Shown: one piece after another, positions 1-7,705 of the stretch | Layout of the letters: the number at the start of each line of letters is the position of its first letter | How positions within the stretch are numbered: the stretch's first letter is position 1 | Source of the DNA: Siphonodentalium dalli | Lineage: Eukaryota > Mollusca > Scaphopoda > Gadilida > Siphonodentaliidae | Length of the DNA: 64,000 bases | Assembly: GCA_032622095.1 (NCBI GenBank) | Contig: CP136061.1 | Location: 260,062,077-260,126,076, forward strand | Direction: 5' to 3' | The notes under the pieces: model-generated | The model's input: only the letters and a program-made list of their open reading frames with translations | Database searches by the model: none | What the model was told of the DNA's origin: nothing | Translations under genes and position numbers: made by a program

Positions 1-116
1 TAGACACTTAAGCACTCTTCACATTGATACTTCATTTTCCTATATAATCAGTGAAATCGAGCGATCTTCTATGCACCTATATTTATATAGAACAGAAACA
101 AGGGAAACGTGGTGGA

Positions 117-317
117 CTAGTTAACTAGTTCAGGCTGTCGTTCACAACGTCTCTTAGTGTTGTTTGTACTGGATACAAATTTATCACATTGGCTACAATA
201 CAACCTACCTATCCAAATGTCAATGCAATTATGAGTGAATTCAATATGAGAGTATATATATAAGCATTTGTATCGACATCTCGTGAATCTATCGAAATAT
301 CTTACTTCTCTTTCCAA
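117..317 (-). pseudogene. Degenerate C2H2 zinc-finger ORF, left arm
   Basis: Mirror copy of 2915-3115, identical 66-residue translation, transcribed leftwards. The neighbouring finger that lies at 3197 on the right would start near position 35 here and run off the left edge of the window. Confidence 0.38.
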
Positions 318-489
318 ATTGCGTAATAATTATGTTGAGGTTCAGTGGGTACGTCCTATATATCTAGCTGAAGGCAGAATGGACAATTGCTTCCTCTGAT
401 GTACAGTTAGTTTGAATCAGTAAACATATGCACATGATTGTGTTTGTGCAACTTGAAACAATACAATTAAAATCTGGTCGTTTTCGGCG

Positions 490-519
490 GCGGCCGTAAT
501 GCGCATGTCAACGCCACGC

Positions 520-563
<44 letters not shown>
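490..563. repeat. GGC trinucleotide array, left arm
   Basis: Uninterrupted GGC repeats flanked by GTTGAC/TGTCAACGCC and by AAGGATTTAGTCAC. It is longer and purer than its mirror copy at 2673-2745, which carries one substitution. Arms differing at the microsatellite is what independent slippage after duplication would give. Confidence 0.9.
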
Positions 564-565
<2 letters not shown>

Positions 566-714
566 TAAGGATTTAGTCACAAATATGGCTTGTTTCCATT
601 CATCGGAAAACTATGGGGGTAAGGTGGTGAGCGCCACCGAAAAAAGCAAGTGAGCGAGGGAAAAAAGAGAAAAATAACATGACAAGTGGTACATAGCACA
701 ATTTATTATATTAA

Positions 715-780
715 CTATTCACTGTCACTTTCGTCCGAATTGTCATCACTTTCGTCAGATGTGTCATTTGTTTCGTCCAT
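715..780 (-). CDS. Mirror copy of the short acidic ORF (uncertain)
   Basis: Reverse-complement counterpart of 2458-2523, same acidic 21-codon reading frame, downstream of the left Bcl-2 copy. Kept in both arms, but so is everything else, so this adds no independent support for coding. Confidence 0.22.
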   Translation of the reverse strand: MDETNDTSDESDDNSDESDSE

Positions 781-809
781 GAACTTTTCTAGCAATGGTC
801 TGTACTTTA

Positions 810-842
<33 letters not shown>

Positions 843-849
843 ATTGATA

Positions 850-1461
850 TTAATATGTTTGCCAATAATTTACACATCCATGAATCGATCTGAAAACATT
901 ATGGTTCATTGTCAACATTTTTGACGAGTAGTTGTCAATATTTAGACATTCCTGGAAGAAATTATCCCAACTGCCTTCCCGTTCGACCCATTGGTCAGTG
1001 TATAATGTCACGATAGTGTGTGCCCATTGCACAATTTCGCTGACCAATGAGAAGTCGTTGTCTTTGTATGCTTTTAAACACATTTTTCCTGTGAACAGGA
1101 ATGCAGCCATTATTCTCTCCCATGTGTAGGGGCCATCTTCCCGAAATATATTGTCCAACAAGTCACTAAATATATAGGGAAAATGATCCCTATCGTAATT
1201 GTCCAATTTCCCTGTCAGCTCATTTAACAGCCACATGTTATAATTTTCCATCTGTTGAAGTATTCTTCTTGTGCAGTCACGTATTTCATCTAACTCTGAT
1301 AAATAAAAGTTATTAGTGTCTGGGTAATGAAAGCCGTTTCTCAGAATGATATGCCTGACATAACTTTTCATCAAATATTTCGTAACTGCGCCAACTTCCA
1401 TACTGTTCAATTTCTTGAGCTGTGTATCCATTATTATTTTTTTCCCTTCTACGTCAGACAT
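850..1461 (-). CDS. Bcl-2 family protein, left-arm copy
   Basis: Intronless 203-codon ORF, identical in protein sequence to the copy at 1779-2390. Bcl-2 proteins control mitochondrial outer-membrane permeability and apoptosis by binding BH3 segments in a hydrophobic groove. Visible motifs: a BH4-like first helix at residues about 25-45, BH1 at about 105-128 (core YTWERIMAAFLFTG, in place of the canonical NWGR core) and BH2 at about 159-170 (WVEREGSWDNF). The BH3 region (about 56-71) is weak. There is no C-terminal membrane anchor, so it would be cytosolic or need a partner. It reads leftwards, away from the central hairpin. Pro- or anti-apoptotic character cannot be read from the sequence alone. 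Cellular and virus-derived origins are both possible. Confidence 0.82.
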   Translation of the reverse strand: MSDVEGKKIIMDTQLKKLNSMEVGAVTKYLMKSYVRHIILRNGFHYPDTNNFYLSELDEIRDCTRRILQQMENYNMWLLNELTGKLDNYDRDHFPYIFSDLLDNIFREDGPYTWERIMAAFLFTGKMCLKAYKDNDFSLVSEIVQWAHTIVTLYTDQWVEREGSWDNFFQECLNIDNYSSKMLTMNHNVFRSIHGCVNYWQTY

Positions 1462-1778
1462 AAAATATCAACAGTCCCTTTATTATGTTGAGTCAGCTAA
1501 CCAATCAAAATGCATGATATTAACGTGTTCCGACATGTTTCATTTCTAATTTTAGATGTTAAATGTGCCGACATTGTTCTTTGTTGTTGTAAAAAAATTG
1601 GCGCGCGTGCGGCCCCCAGGCCTCACTGCCGCCGCGCGCCAATTTTTTTACAACAACAAAGAACAATGTCGGCACATTTAACATCTAAAATTAGAAATGA
1701 AACATGTCGGAACACGTTAATATCATGCATTTTGATTGGTTAGCTGACTCAACATAATAAAGGGACTGTTGATATTTT
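1462..1778. promoter_or_regulatory. Divergent 5' region with central hairpin between the two Bcl-2 genes
   Basis: The 317 bp between the two start codons must hold the 5' signals of both genes. It is symmetric except for the 25-nt loop (1608-1632), which is C/G-rich and has an internal GCGG/CCGC match, so a further short stem is possible. An A/T run followed by GGCGCGCG closes the stem. No clear TATA box was identified. The arrangement resembles a fold-back terminus or a bidirectional promoter; function is inferred from position only. Confidence 0.35.
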
Positions 1779-2390
1779 ATGTCTGACGTAGAAGGGAAAA
1801 AAATAATAATGGATACACAGCTCAAGAAATTGAACAGTATGGAAGTTGGCGCAGTTACGAAATATTTGATGAAAAGTTATGTCAGGCATATCATTCTGAG
1901 AAACGGCTTTCATTACCCAGACACTAATAACTTTTATTTATCAGAGTTAGATGAAATACGTGACTGCACAAGAAGAATACTTCAACAGATGGAAAATTAT
2001 AACATGTGGCTGTTAAATGAGCTGACAGGGAAATTGGACAATTACGATAGGGATCATTTTCCCTATATATTTAGTGACTTGTTGGACAATATATTTCGGG
2101 AAGATGGCCCCTACACATGGGAGAGAATAATGGCTGCATTCCTGTTCACAGGAAAAATGTGTTTAAAAGCATACAAAGACAACGACTTCTCATTGGTCAG
2201 CGAAATTGTGCAATGGGCACACACTATCGTGACATTATACACTGACCAATGGGTCGAACGGGAAGGCAGTTGGGATAATTTCTTCCAGGAATGTCTAAAT
2301 ATTGACAACTACTCGTCAAAAATGTTGACAATGAACCATAATGTTTTCAGATCGATTCATGGATGTGTAAATTATTGGCAAACATATTAA
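1779..2390 (+). CDS. Bcl-2 family protein, right-arm copy
   Basis: Same 203-residue protein as the left arm, transcribed rightwards. The start ATG lies 317 bp from the divergent start at 1461, with the GC-rich hairpin between them. BH1 has Gly at the end of the core and Arg in the NWGR-like position (TWER). BH2 keeps the W..x..G.WD pattern typical of the family. Length is near that of compact Bcl-2 proteins without the tail anchor. A TA microsatellite follows the stop, then a short acidic ORF and an AATAAA at 2531-2536. An intact reading frame in both arms means either recent duplication or selection. I see no upstream coding exon and no splice signals inside. Confidence 0.82.
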   Translation: MSDVEGKKIIMDTQLKKLNSMEVGAVTKYLMKSYVRHIILRNGFHYPDTNNFYLSELDEIRDCTRRILQQMENYNMWLLNELTGKLDNYDRDHFPYIFSDLLDNIFREDGPYTWERIMAAFLFTGKMCLKAYKDNDFSLVSEIVQWAHTIVTLYTDQWVEREGSWDNFFQECLNIDNYSSKMLTMNHNVFRSIHGCVNYWQTY

Positions 2391-2397
2391 TATCAAT

Positions 2398-2428
<31 letters not shown>

Positions 2429-2457
2429 TAAAGTACAGACCATTGCTAGAAAAGTTC

Positions 2458-2523
2458 ATGGACGAAACAAATGACACATCTGACGAAAGTGATGACAATT
2501 CGGACGAAAGTGACAGTGAATAG
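2458..2523 (+). CDS. Short acidic Asp/Glu/Ser ORF after the Bcl-2 gene (uncertain)
   Basis: ATG-initiated 21-codon ORF made almost entirely of Asp, Glu, Ser, Thr and Asn, with the repeat DESD. It lies 67 bp after the Bcl-2 stop and just before AATAAA (2531-2536). It may be an acidic 3' exon, a small downstream ORF, or nothing. The mirror copy is 715-780 on the minus strand with its own AATAAA at 702-707. Confidence 0.25.
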   Translation: MDETNDTSDESDDNSDESDSE

Positions 2524-2530
2524 TTAATAT

Positions 2531-2536
2531 AATAAA
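2531..2536 (+). other. AATAAA polyadenylation signal, right Bcl-2 copy
   Basis: AATAAA directly after the acidic ORF, 141 bp after the Bcl-2 stop. Its mirror image is TTTATT at 702-707 for the left copy. Confidence 0.4.
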
Positions 2537-2659
2537 TTGTGCTATGTACCACTTGTCATGTTATTTTTCTCTTTTTTCCCTCGCTCACTTGCTTTTTTCG
2601 GTGGCGCTCACCACCTTACCCCCATAGTTTTCCGATGAATGGAAACAAGCCATATTTGT

Positions 2660-2750
2660 GACTAAATCCTTAACCGCCGCCGCCACCGCCGCCGCCGCCG
2701 CCGCCGCCGGCGGCGTGGCGTTGACATGCGCATTACGGCCGCCGCCGAAA
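2660..2750. repeat. GACTAAATCC + GCC-array module, copy 1
   Basis: GACTAAATCCTTAACCGCC followed by a GCC array, then GGCGTTGACATGCGCATTAC and more GCC. The same order recurs at 3609-3748, which makes this a repeated module of the region and not a chance array. Confidence 0.8.
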
Positions 2751-2914
2751 ACGACCAGATTTTAATTGTATTGTTTCAAGTTGCACAAACACAATCATGT
2801 GCATATGTTTACTGATTCAAACTAACTGTACATCAGAGGAAGCAATTGTCCATTCTGCCTTCAGCTGGATATATAGGACGTACCCACTGAACCTCAACAT
2901 AATTATTACGCAAT

Positions 2915-3115
2915 TTGGAAAGAGAAGTAAGATATTTCGATAGATTCACGAGATGTCGATACAAATGCTTATATATATACTCTCATATTGAATTCACTCA
3001 TAATTGCATTGACATTTGGATAGGTAGGTTGTATTGTAGCCAATGTGATAAATTTGTATCCAGTACAAACAACACTAAGAGACGTTGTGAACGACAGCCT
3101 GAACTAGTTAACTAG
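2915..3115 (+). pseudogene. Degenerate C2H2 zinc-finger ORF, right arm
   Basis: 66-codon ORF whose last third reads YCSQCDKFVSSTNNTKRRC, the layout of a C2H2 finger (CxxC, then F three residues on). The two zinc-binding His positions are Arg and Gln instead, so it cannot bind zinc in the usual way. It lies 82 bp before another C2H2 finger start at 3197, so these may be two exons or fragments of one multi-finger protein. Nothing else is recognisable in it. Confidence 0.4.
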
Positions 3116-3196
3116 TCCACCACGTTTCCCTTGTTTCTGTTCTATATAAATATAGGTGCATAGAAGAACGCTCGATTTCACTGATTATATAGGAAA

Positions 3197-3610
3197 ATGA
3201 AGTATCAATGTGAAGAGTGCTTAAGTGTCTATGCTTGGCAAGATAGTTTGTAGCGTCATATCAAAGTTAAACACACGCCTTCAGAACAACAACAACAACA
3301 ACAACAACAGTATCATCAGCCACAACAACAACAACAACACCAACAACACCAACAAAAACAACAACAACAACACCAACAACAACAACAGTATCATCAGCCA
3401 CAACAACAACAACAACACCAACAACAACAACAACAACAACACCAACAACAACAACAGTATCATCAGCCACAACAACAACAACAACAACACCAACAACAAC
3501 AACAACACCAACAACAACAACAACACCACCACCAACAACAACAACAACAACACCAACAACAACAACAACAACAACAACACCACCACCAACAACAACAGTA
3601 TCATCACTGA
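3197..3610 (+). pseudogene. C2H2 zinc finger + Gln/His-rich protein, one in-frame TAG
   Basis: The frame from ATG 3197 to TGA 3608-3610 is 138 codons and open except for a TAG at 3251-3253. Residues 5-26 are a C2H2 finger: CEEC, then 12 positions (one being the stop) to His, then 4 to the second His. It is followed by TPSE and a long Gln tract broken by His and a repeated YHQP. The Gln frame stays open for about 320 bp, which supports coding origin over the Asn and Leu/Val frames of the same repeat. The stop sits where C2H2 fingers often carry a basic residue, so a single substitution may have killed it. The first 35 bp lie inside the palindrome. Likely role if intact: DNA binding with a low-complexity activation or scaffold region. 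Confidence 0.55.
3286..3607. repeat. CAA trinucleotide array with interspersed CAC and a repeated TATCATCAGCCA block
   Basis: Irregular CAA/CAC array in which CAGTATCATCAGCCAC recurs at least three times. It encodes the Gln/His tract of the broken zinc-finger ORF and is probably length-unstable. Confidence 0.9.
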
Positions 3611-3712
3611 CTAAATCCTTAACCGCCGCCAATTTCTTTGCATGCCATAGGATTATGTAGTTGCCGCCGCCGCCGCCGCCGCCGGCGGCGCGGCGTTGAC
3701 ATGCGCATTACA

Positions 3713-3747
<35 letters not shown>

Positions 3748-3748
3748 G
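3609..3748. repeat. GACTAAATCC + GCC-array module, copy 2
   Basis: Second copy of the module: GACTAAATCCTTAACCGCC, a GCC array, the GTTGACATGCGCATTAC block, then a longer GCC array. A piece of the 69-bp palindromic element (3764-3796) follows, then another GACTAAATCC at 3845. Confidence 0.8.
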
Positions 3749-3867
3749 GGCGGCTGGTCGACTCGCATATATAAGAGAATGCATTGGCACAGGATAAAAA
3801 AAATCCCGACTTCCGACTGGATTTGATATAGCGGGTCACATTTATGACTAAATCCTGAATTTAGTTT

Positions 3868-4078
3868 AATTTTTGAAGTTTTTTGAAATTTGTGAAATTT
3901 GTGAAATTTGTGAAGTTTTTGAAGTTTTTGAAGTTTTTCGAAATTTTTGAAATTTTGTAAGTTTTTGAAATTTTTGAACTTTTTGAACTTTTTGAAGTTT
4001 TTGAAATTTTTGAACTTTTTGAACTTTTTGAACTTTTTGAACTTTTTGAACTTTTTGACCTTTTTGAACTTTTTGGAA
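3868..4078. repeat. TTTTTGAA-type minisatellite, 10-12 bp unit
   Basis: About 20 short units built on TTTTTGAA followed by GTT, ATT or CTT, with late units mostly TTTTTGAAC. It is followed by three loose copies of a block GAGTGTCACTTTAA at 4089-4170. Confidence 0.9.
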
Positions 4079-4326
4079 GTTTTCAATGCGAGTGTCACTT
4101 TAACATTATCCCACAGTGTGCGCCATGTGTTACTTTAACATTCATCCATAGTGAGTGTCACTTTAATAATCATCCCCCGTGAGAGACTAGTATCCCTTTA
4201 ATATTCAAGACTGAAGCTACCCCACCGAGATCATCACGTGATATACATGTAGATAATATTCCGTTCATTATACGATGGTGGACCGAAAGCGGTGCCCTAC
4301 ATATCATCTAGCACCTGACCTCAAAT

Positions 4327-4469
4327 AGGTCATGACATATGATGACCTAGGATTATGTAAATTAGCGAGAAAGTAGGTCATGACCTATGATGACCTAGGT
4401 CAAACTGCCTAGACTGAGTACTGCGGAGAATATAGGTCAAACTCCATGTACTGCAGAGAATGTAGGTCA
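4327..4469. promoter_or_regulatory. Cluster of AGGTCA nuclear-receptor half-sites
   Basis: Seven AGGTCA/TGACCT hexamers within 143 bp: 4327-4332, 4343-4348, 4375-4380, 4381-4386, 4391-4396, 4397-4402 and 4434-4439, with another at 4464-4469. Positions 4375-4386 form the perfect palindrome AGGTCATGACCT, the classic thyroid-hormone/retinoid receptor type element, and 4391-4402 form the everted TGACCTAGGTCA. The cluster arose partly by short local duplication. No gene start is recognised nearby, so enhancer function is only a possibility. Confidence 0.4.
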
Positions 4470-4479
4470 ACCTGTCTAG

Positions 4480-5039
4480 ACTGACACCAAACAGGGTCGG
4501 TATCATCAGCGATACAAGCATATTCGACAACACTTCCGGTGGCTATTGTCGTTGCGGCTGGTTTTGGTTTGACCATGGTTACGTCTGATGTGATGGATAC
4601 ATCGCACTCTGAAATAACGGGTAGTAAAACAATTTCAAGATGGTGTGCTGTTTATTTTTTCATCTGGCGATCTTGAGGGTCTCGCCAAATAAAAAATGCT
4701 TAAAGACACGGGCGGCGTTCGTTGCATAAATATTCATATTTGTTCAAATCGTCATCAACAGAAGGAATATTAAAATGTATATAGTTTTGTTCATATGCCA
4801 AACGTAATCAGCGCGTAAACAGCACATTGTCGCCAAGACGTACGATGGTGTACGTAACCAAGAGCCTGCTCGTGTTACAGAAGTTTCGCTTCTGTTTACA
4901 TAACACAGCTCAATTCTATTGGTTAATCACACACAAATGATATAAACGCTCTTTATTATTTCCATATCAGGAAAACAGTAGCAAATAACGCTCTTTATGT
5001 TTACCATATCCGGATCTAAACAAAAGCCAGGTTCTGTAA
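4480..5039. other. Non-coding stretch
   Basis: No gene recognised. Contains a hairpin-like segment with GGCGA/TCGCC and flanking A/T runs (4650-4700), and two copies of ACGCTCTTTAT (4947 and 4988), a word that recurs at 7757 and 8182. Confidence 0.5.
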
Positions 5040-5215
5040 CGTTTTTTGCTTTTGTTTACATAAGAAAGGAAAGATATTTGACAATAACATACTGTTTATG
5101 CCATATTTCTGATTGGTATAAGAACAAGGTCTGTCTATTTTTACTATTCTTTGTGTTTGTGGCGGTTTTTGACGGAGGTGAATATTTTAACAGCATACCC
5201 ACCGCCAACGCCGCC
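5040..5215. repeat. Dispersed repeat family R1, copy 1
   Basis: Shares an aligned block (TTTGTTTACATAA, GACAATAACAT, TCTGTCTAT, GACTATTTTAACA-like end) with 9995-10185 and 38980-39165. Short ORFs across it are not conserved between copies, so it is treated as repeat DNA and not a gene. Confidence 0.6.
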
Positions 5216-5219
5216 CGTA

Positions 5220-6399
5220 TCTTTAACAGGATTTCCGTATGCAATGAAGGCCAACTTTGTGTGTTTGCTCTGGGAAAATACCACAATTTCTCGACAATAC
5301 CTTGAAATTGCAACATTAGCTTTTCTATTTCATATACTTCCCACTCATATTACAGTTCTACCATGTAGAAGACACTCATTTACTTTGTCATGGTCTATTT
5401 TTGTGTTGAAATTAGTCAAAAATCAAGCACGTTTTGAGTGTGTGCAAAACACTCAGTGAAAAGAACAGAGGGCTCTTTATGCCAACCAATCCGGACTAAT
5501 ATAACGATGATTCGTGGGCATATGTCAAGGATTGTATCTAGGTATAGATATGCATGTCTATGAAGTACAGTACGGTACTCCATAGGTGATGTAAATTGTG
5601 CATTCTATTTCTACCAGAATCAAACAAACATTGTTGCAACATGAATAAGAGTGTTTCTAAAATATACCCTTGCTGAATCCTACGTATACACCCATAAATT
5701 GTTACGCTGGATATGAAGGCAGAGATATTGTTCAATACAGTCAACTCAGGCACATCCAGAGCTTAACTATTAAATAAATATTTCACCTCAGCCATAAATG
5801 CCGCCTTCCGATTGGTCGAGTATTTAGTAAATATAGTATGGCTTGGAGTGAAAACTCACAATATTATATATATATATGTATATCACTATACCCACCCAAC
5901 GGACACTATCTACACAGTGTTTACGACAAGATATGCTCTATTATTATATTGGACCGATCAATTTGAACATGTAGAAAGCATACTACATAACCGTATCATA
6001 TATACCAACATGTACCAACCGCTGGACTGTTCTAATTCCCTTCATAAGACGTTAACAGAAAGCATGTACTACTAATATTACTGAGAACAAATACACTGTA
6101 TGATTGTTAACTTATGTTTTCAATAATCAGTTTAATAGAAACATAATCGTTGCACGATGTGTGCATTGAAATCCCGAAACGTGCAGTATGGAGGTTTCGT
6201 TTAGATTGCACGGAAGCCGAAACTATTACAAGTTGAATTCAGCCGAATGCTGCTCTTAGCACGTAGACGTCGTTCAAGTGAAAAACACGGTAATGCTTTA
6301 ATTTCTTTTGGACACGCCTTACTAAATTGGTGGACACATATATGTATACCTGTTTTCGAGATTTCTGCATCTGTTTATGGCCTTTTGCATGCTAATTTG
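5220..6399. other. Non-coding stretch
   Basis: No gene, RNA or strong repeat recognised. Short ORFs here lack domain signatures. Confidence 0.45.
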
Positions 6400-6402
6400 T
6401 TA

Positions 6403-6476
6403 AAGTAGTGTGCTAAATTTAGCACGATACTATACAAGTATAGTGGCGTGCTAAATTTAGCACAACACTACACACC
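6403..6476. mobile_element. Short foldback element with GTGCTAAATTTAGCAC ends
   Basis: About 70-bp palindrome: GTAGTGTGCTAAATTTAGCAC, a centre with ATACTATACAAGTATAGTG, then GTGCTAAATTTAGCACAACACTAC. Each terminal block is itself a 16-bp palindrome. It looks like a tiny MITE or hairpin repeat. No target duplication was resolved. Confidence 0.6.
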
Positions 6477-6829
6477 ATAGAACACAGCTCTCAACCAATC
6501 AGAAGGCGCCGTTTCTGAGTGAGGTGAAATGTTATAGTAATATTATCAATTATATAGTTGAATTTGACAGTGCCAAATACCATATTTCTCTGCTTTTTGT
6601 GGAACCGTTATGATCTCCCATCCCAGAGTACAGCCAGATTGCACTCTTAATAACATGACAGCAAATGAACAGTCCCTATATAAAATCTCACCTGCAGTCC
6701 CAAGATAGAATTCCCTCCCATGCAGCCCCTATATAAAATCCCCCTGCAGTCCCAAGATAAAATTCCCTCCCCCTGCAGCCCTAGATAGAATACGTTTTGC
6801 AAAATTTTGCGTCAGCTTATTTTATTTAA

Positions 6830-7705
6830 TTCTGACAAAAACATGCCTTTCTAAATACTACCAACGACACAATCGCCCATCGTAACAGTATTTCGACCAA
6901 TTTAATGTTAATTGACATCCTCGGTATAACACTGCCACCATCATTAATCATGGTAGCGTATTAGTGCGACACTGATTTCGAATATATTTTATCAACGATT
7001 TTGGATTATCCCCCTTTTATCGAAATAACACAGCGGCAACATCGATATAATAATTATTTAAGTAGTACAGGGGGGGGGGGGGGGTCGGAAAACAATTTCA
7101 GGGACGTATGGCATTTTTCTCCTTTCGATCATTTTTTGTACCCACCCACCCCCACCGCCAAATTGTTTTCCGTTTTCGGCAGTTTTTTCCGACCATTTTT
7201 TGACACCCACCCCCCCTTTTAACACTAAAACAGAGATTTGCGGGGGGAAATTCACTGTAAATGAATTTCTGTGCATACTATTTATCATGGATGTTAACAT
7301 GGACATGTAAATAGGAATGAGTCATTTTGAGGTCATTCGGCCAAAGAAACATATCTGCCAGCGGCCATATTGGATTTCAAAATTTGCAACAAAATACAAC
7401 ACGATAACTGCCTGCAGTCAGTTTACAGTTAGAATTACATTATTTCTCTCATTCAAAGTGGGTTTGAAGCCCAACTCATTACCAAAACACTAAAAAACAA
7501 GCAGAATTTTTTTTTAGTTGCGGAAAAAATTGCTTGTTGGTGGCTTTGACCACCCACCCACCCCGGCATACGTGCCGGAATTTTTTTGTTCACCCCCCTG
7601 AGTAGTATAGTAAATATAACAATAATAGTGGGATTCAGAATGTACCTGCCATGATGATAGTTAATGATAGCGGAGTGTCTAAATGCATGGTAGAACGTTC
7701 CGTAC
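6830..7705. repeat. Dispersed repeat R2, copy 1 (with unoccupied TTAA site)
   Basis: Shares several blocks in the same order with 10190-11121: TTAATTGAC, TTAGTGCGA, CACAGCGGCAA, AATAATTATTTAA, CAGAATGTACCTGCC and GCGGAGTGTCTAAA. Positions 7661-7664 (GATAG-TTAA-TGATAGCGG) are the empty site for the insertion found at 10243. Two C/G-rich tracts (7070-7086 and 7136-7225) have been added here. Part of the family (TTAGTGCGACACTGATTTCGA) also recurs at 16925. Confidence 0.65.

Larger units (their letters stand above)
1..3231. repeat. Near-perfect palindrome (arms about 1.6 kb, 25-nt spacer)
   Basis: Positions 1-1607 are the reverse complement of 1633-3231; the unpaired centre is 1608-1632. The arms differ by only a few substitutions (for example near 64 and 370, and one inside the GCC array) and by repeat lengths in a TA microsatellite (2 bp) and a GCC array (6 bp). 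Both arms carry the same intact Bcl-2 family gene, a short acidic ORF, a GCC array and a degenerate zinc-finger ORF. The left arm reaches the first base of the window, so the true palindrome may be longer. It could be a young foldback or virus-like insertion, or an assembly fold-back; the few arm differences argue mildly for real DNA. Confidence 0.93.

Noticed and set aside
3267-3632. Poly-Asn, poly-Val and poly-Leu ORFs in the CAA array
   Set aside because: They are other frames of the same trinucleotide repeat; only the Gln frame continues a recognisable zinc-finger start.
7070-7230. G-quadruplex or regulatory reading of the G/C runs (also 43267, 43567, 43880, 50279)
   Set aside because: Simple homopolymer tracts in repeats, prone to assembly error; nothing else supports a function.
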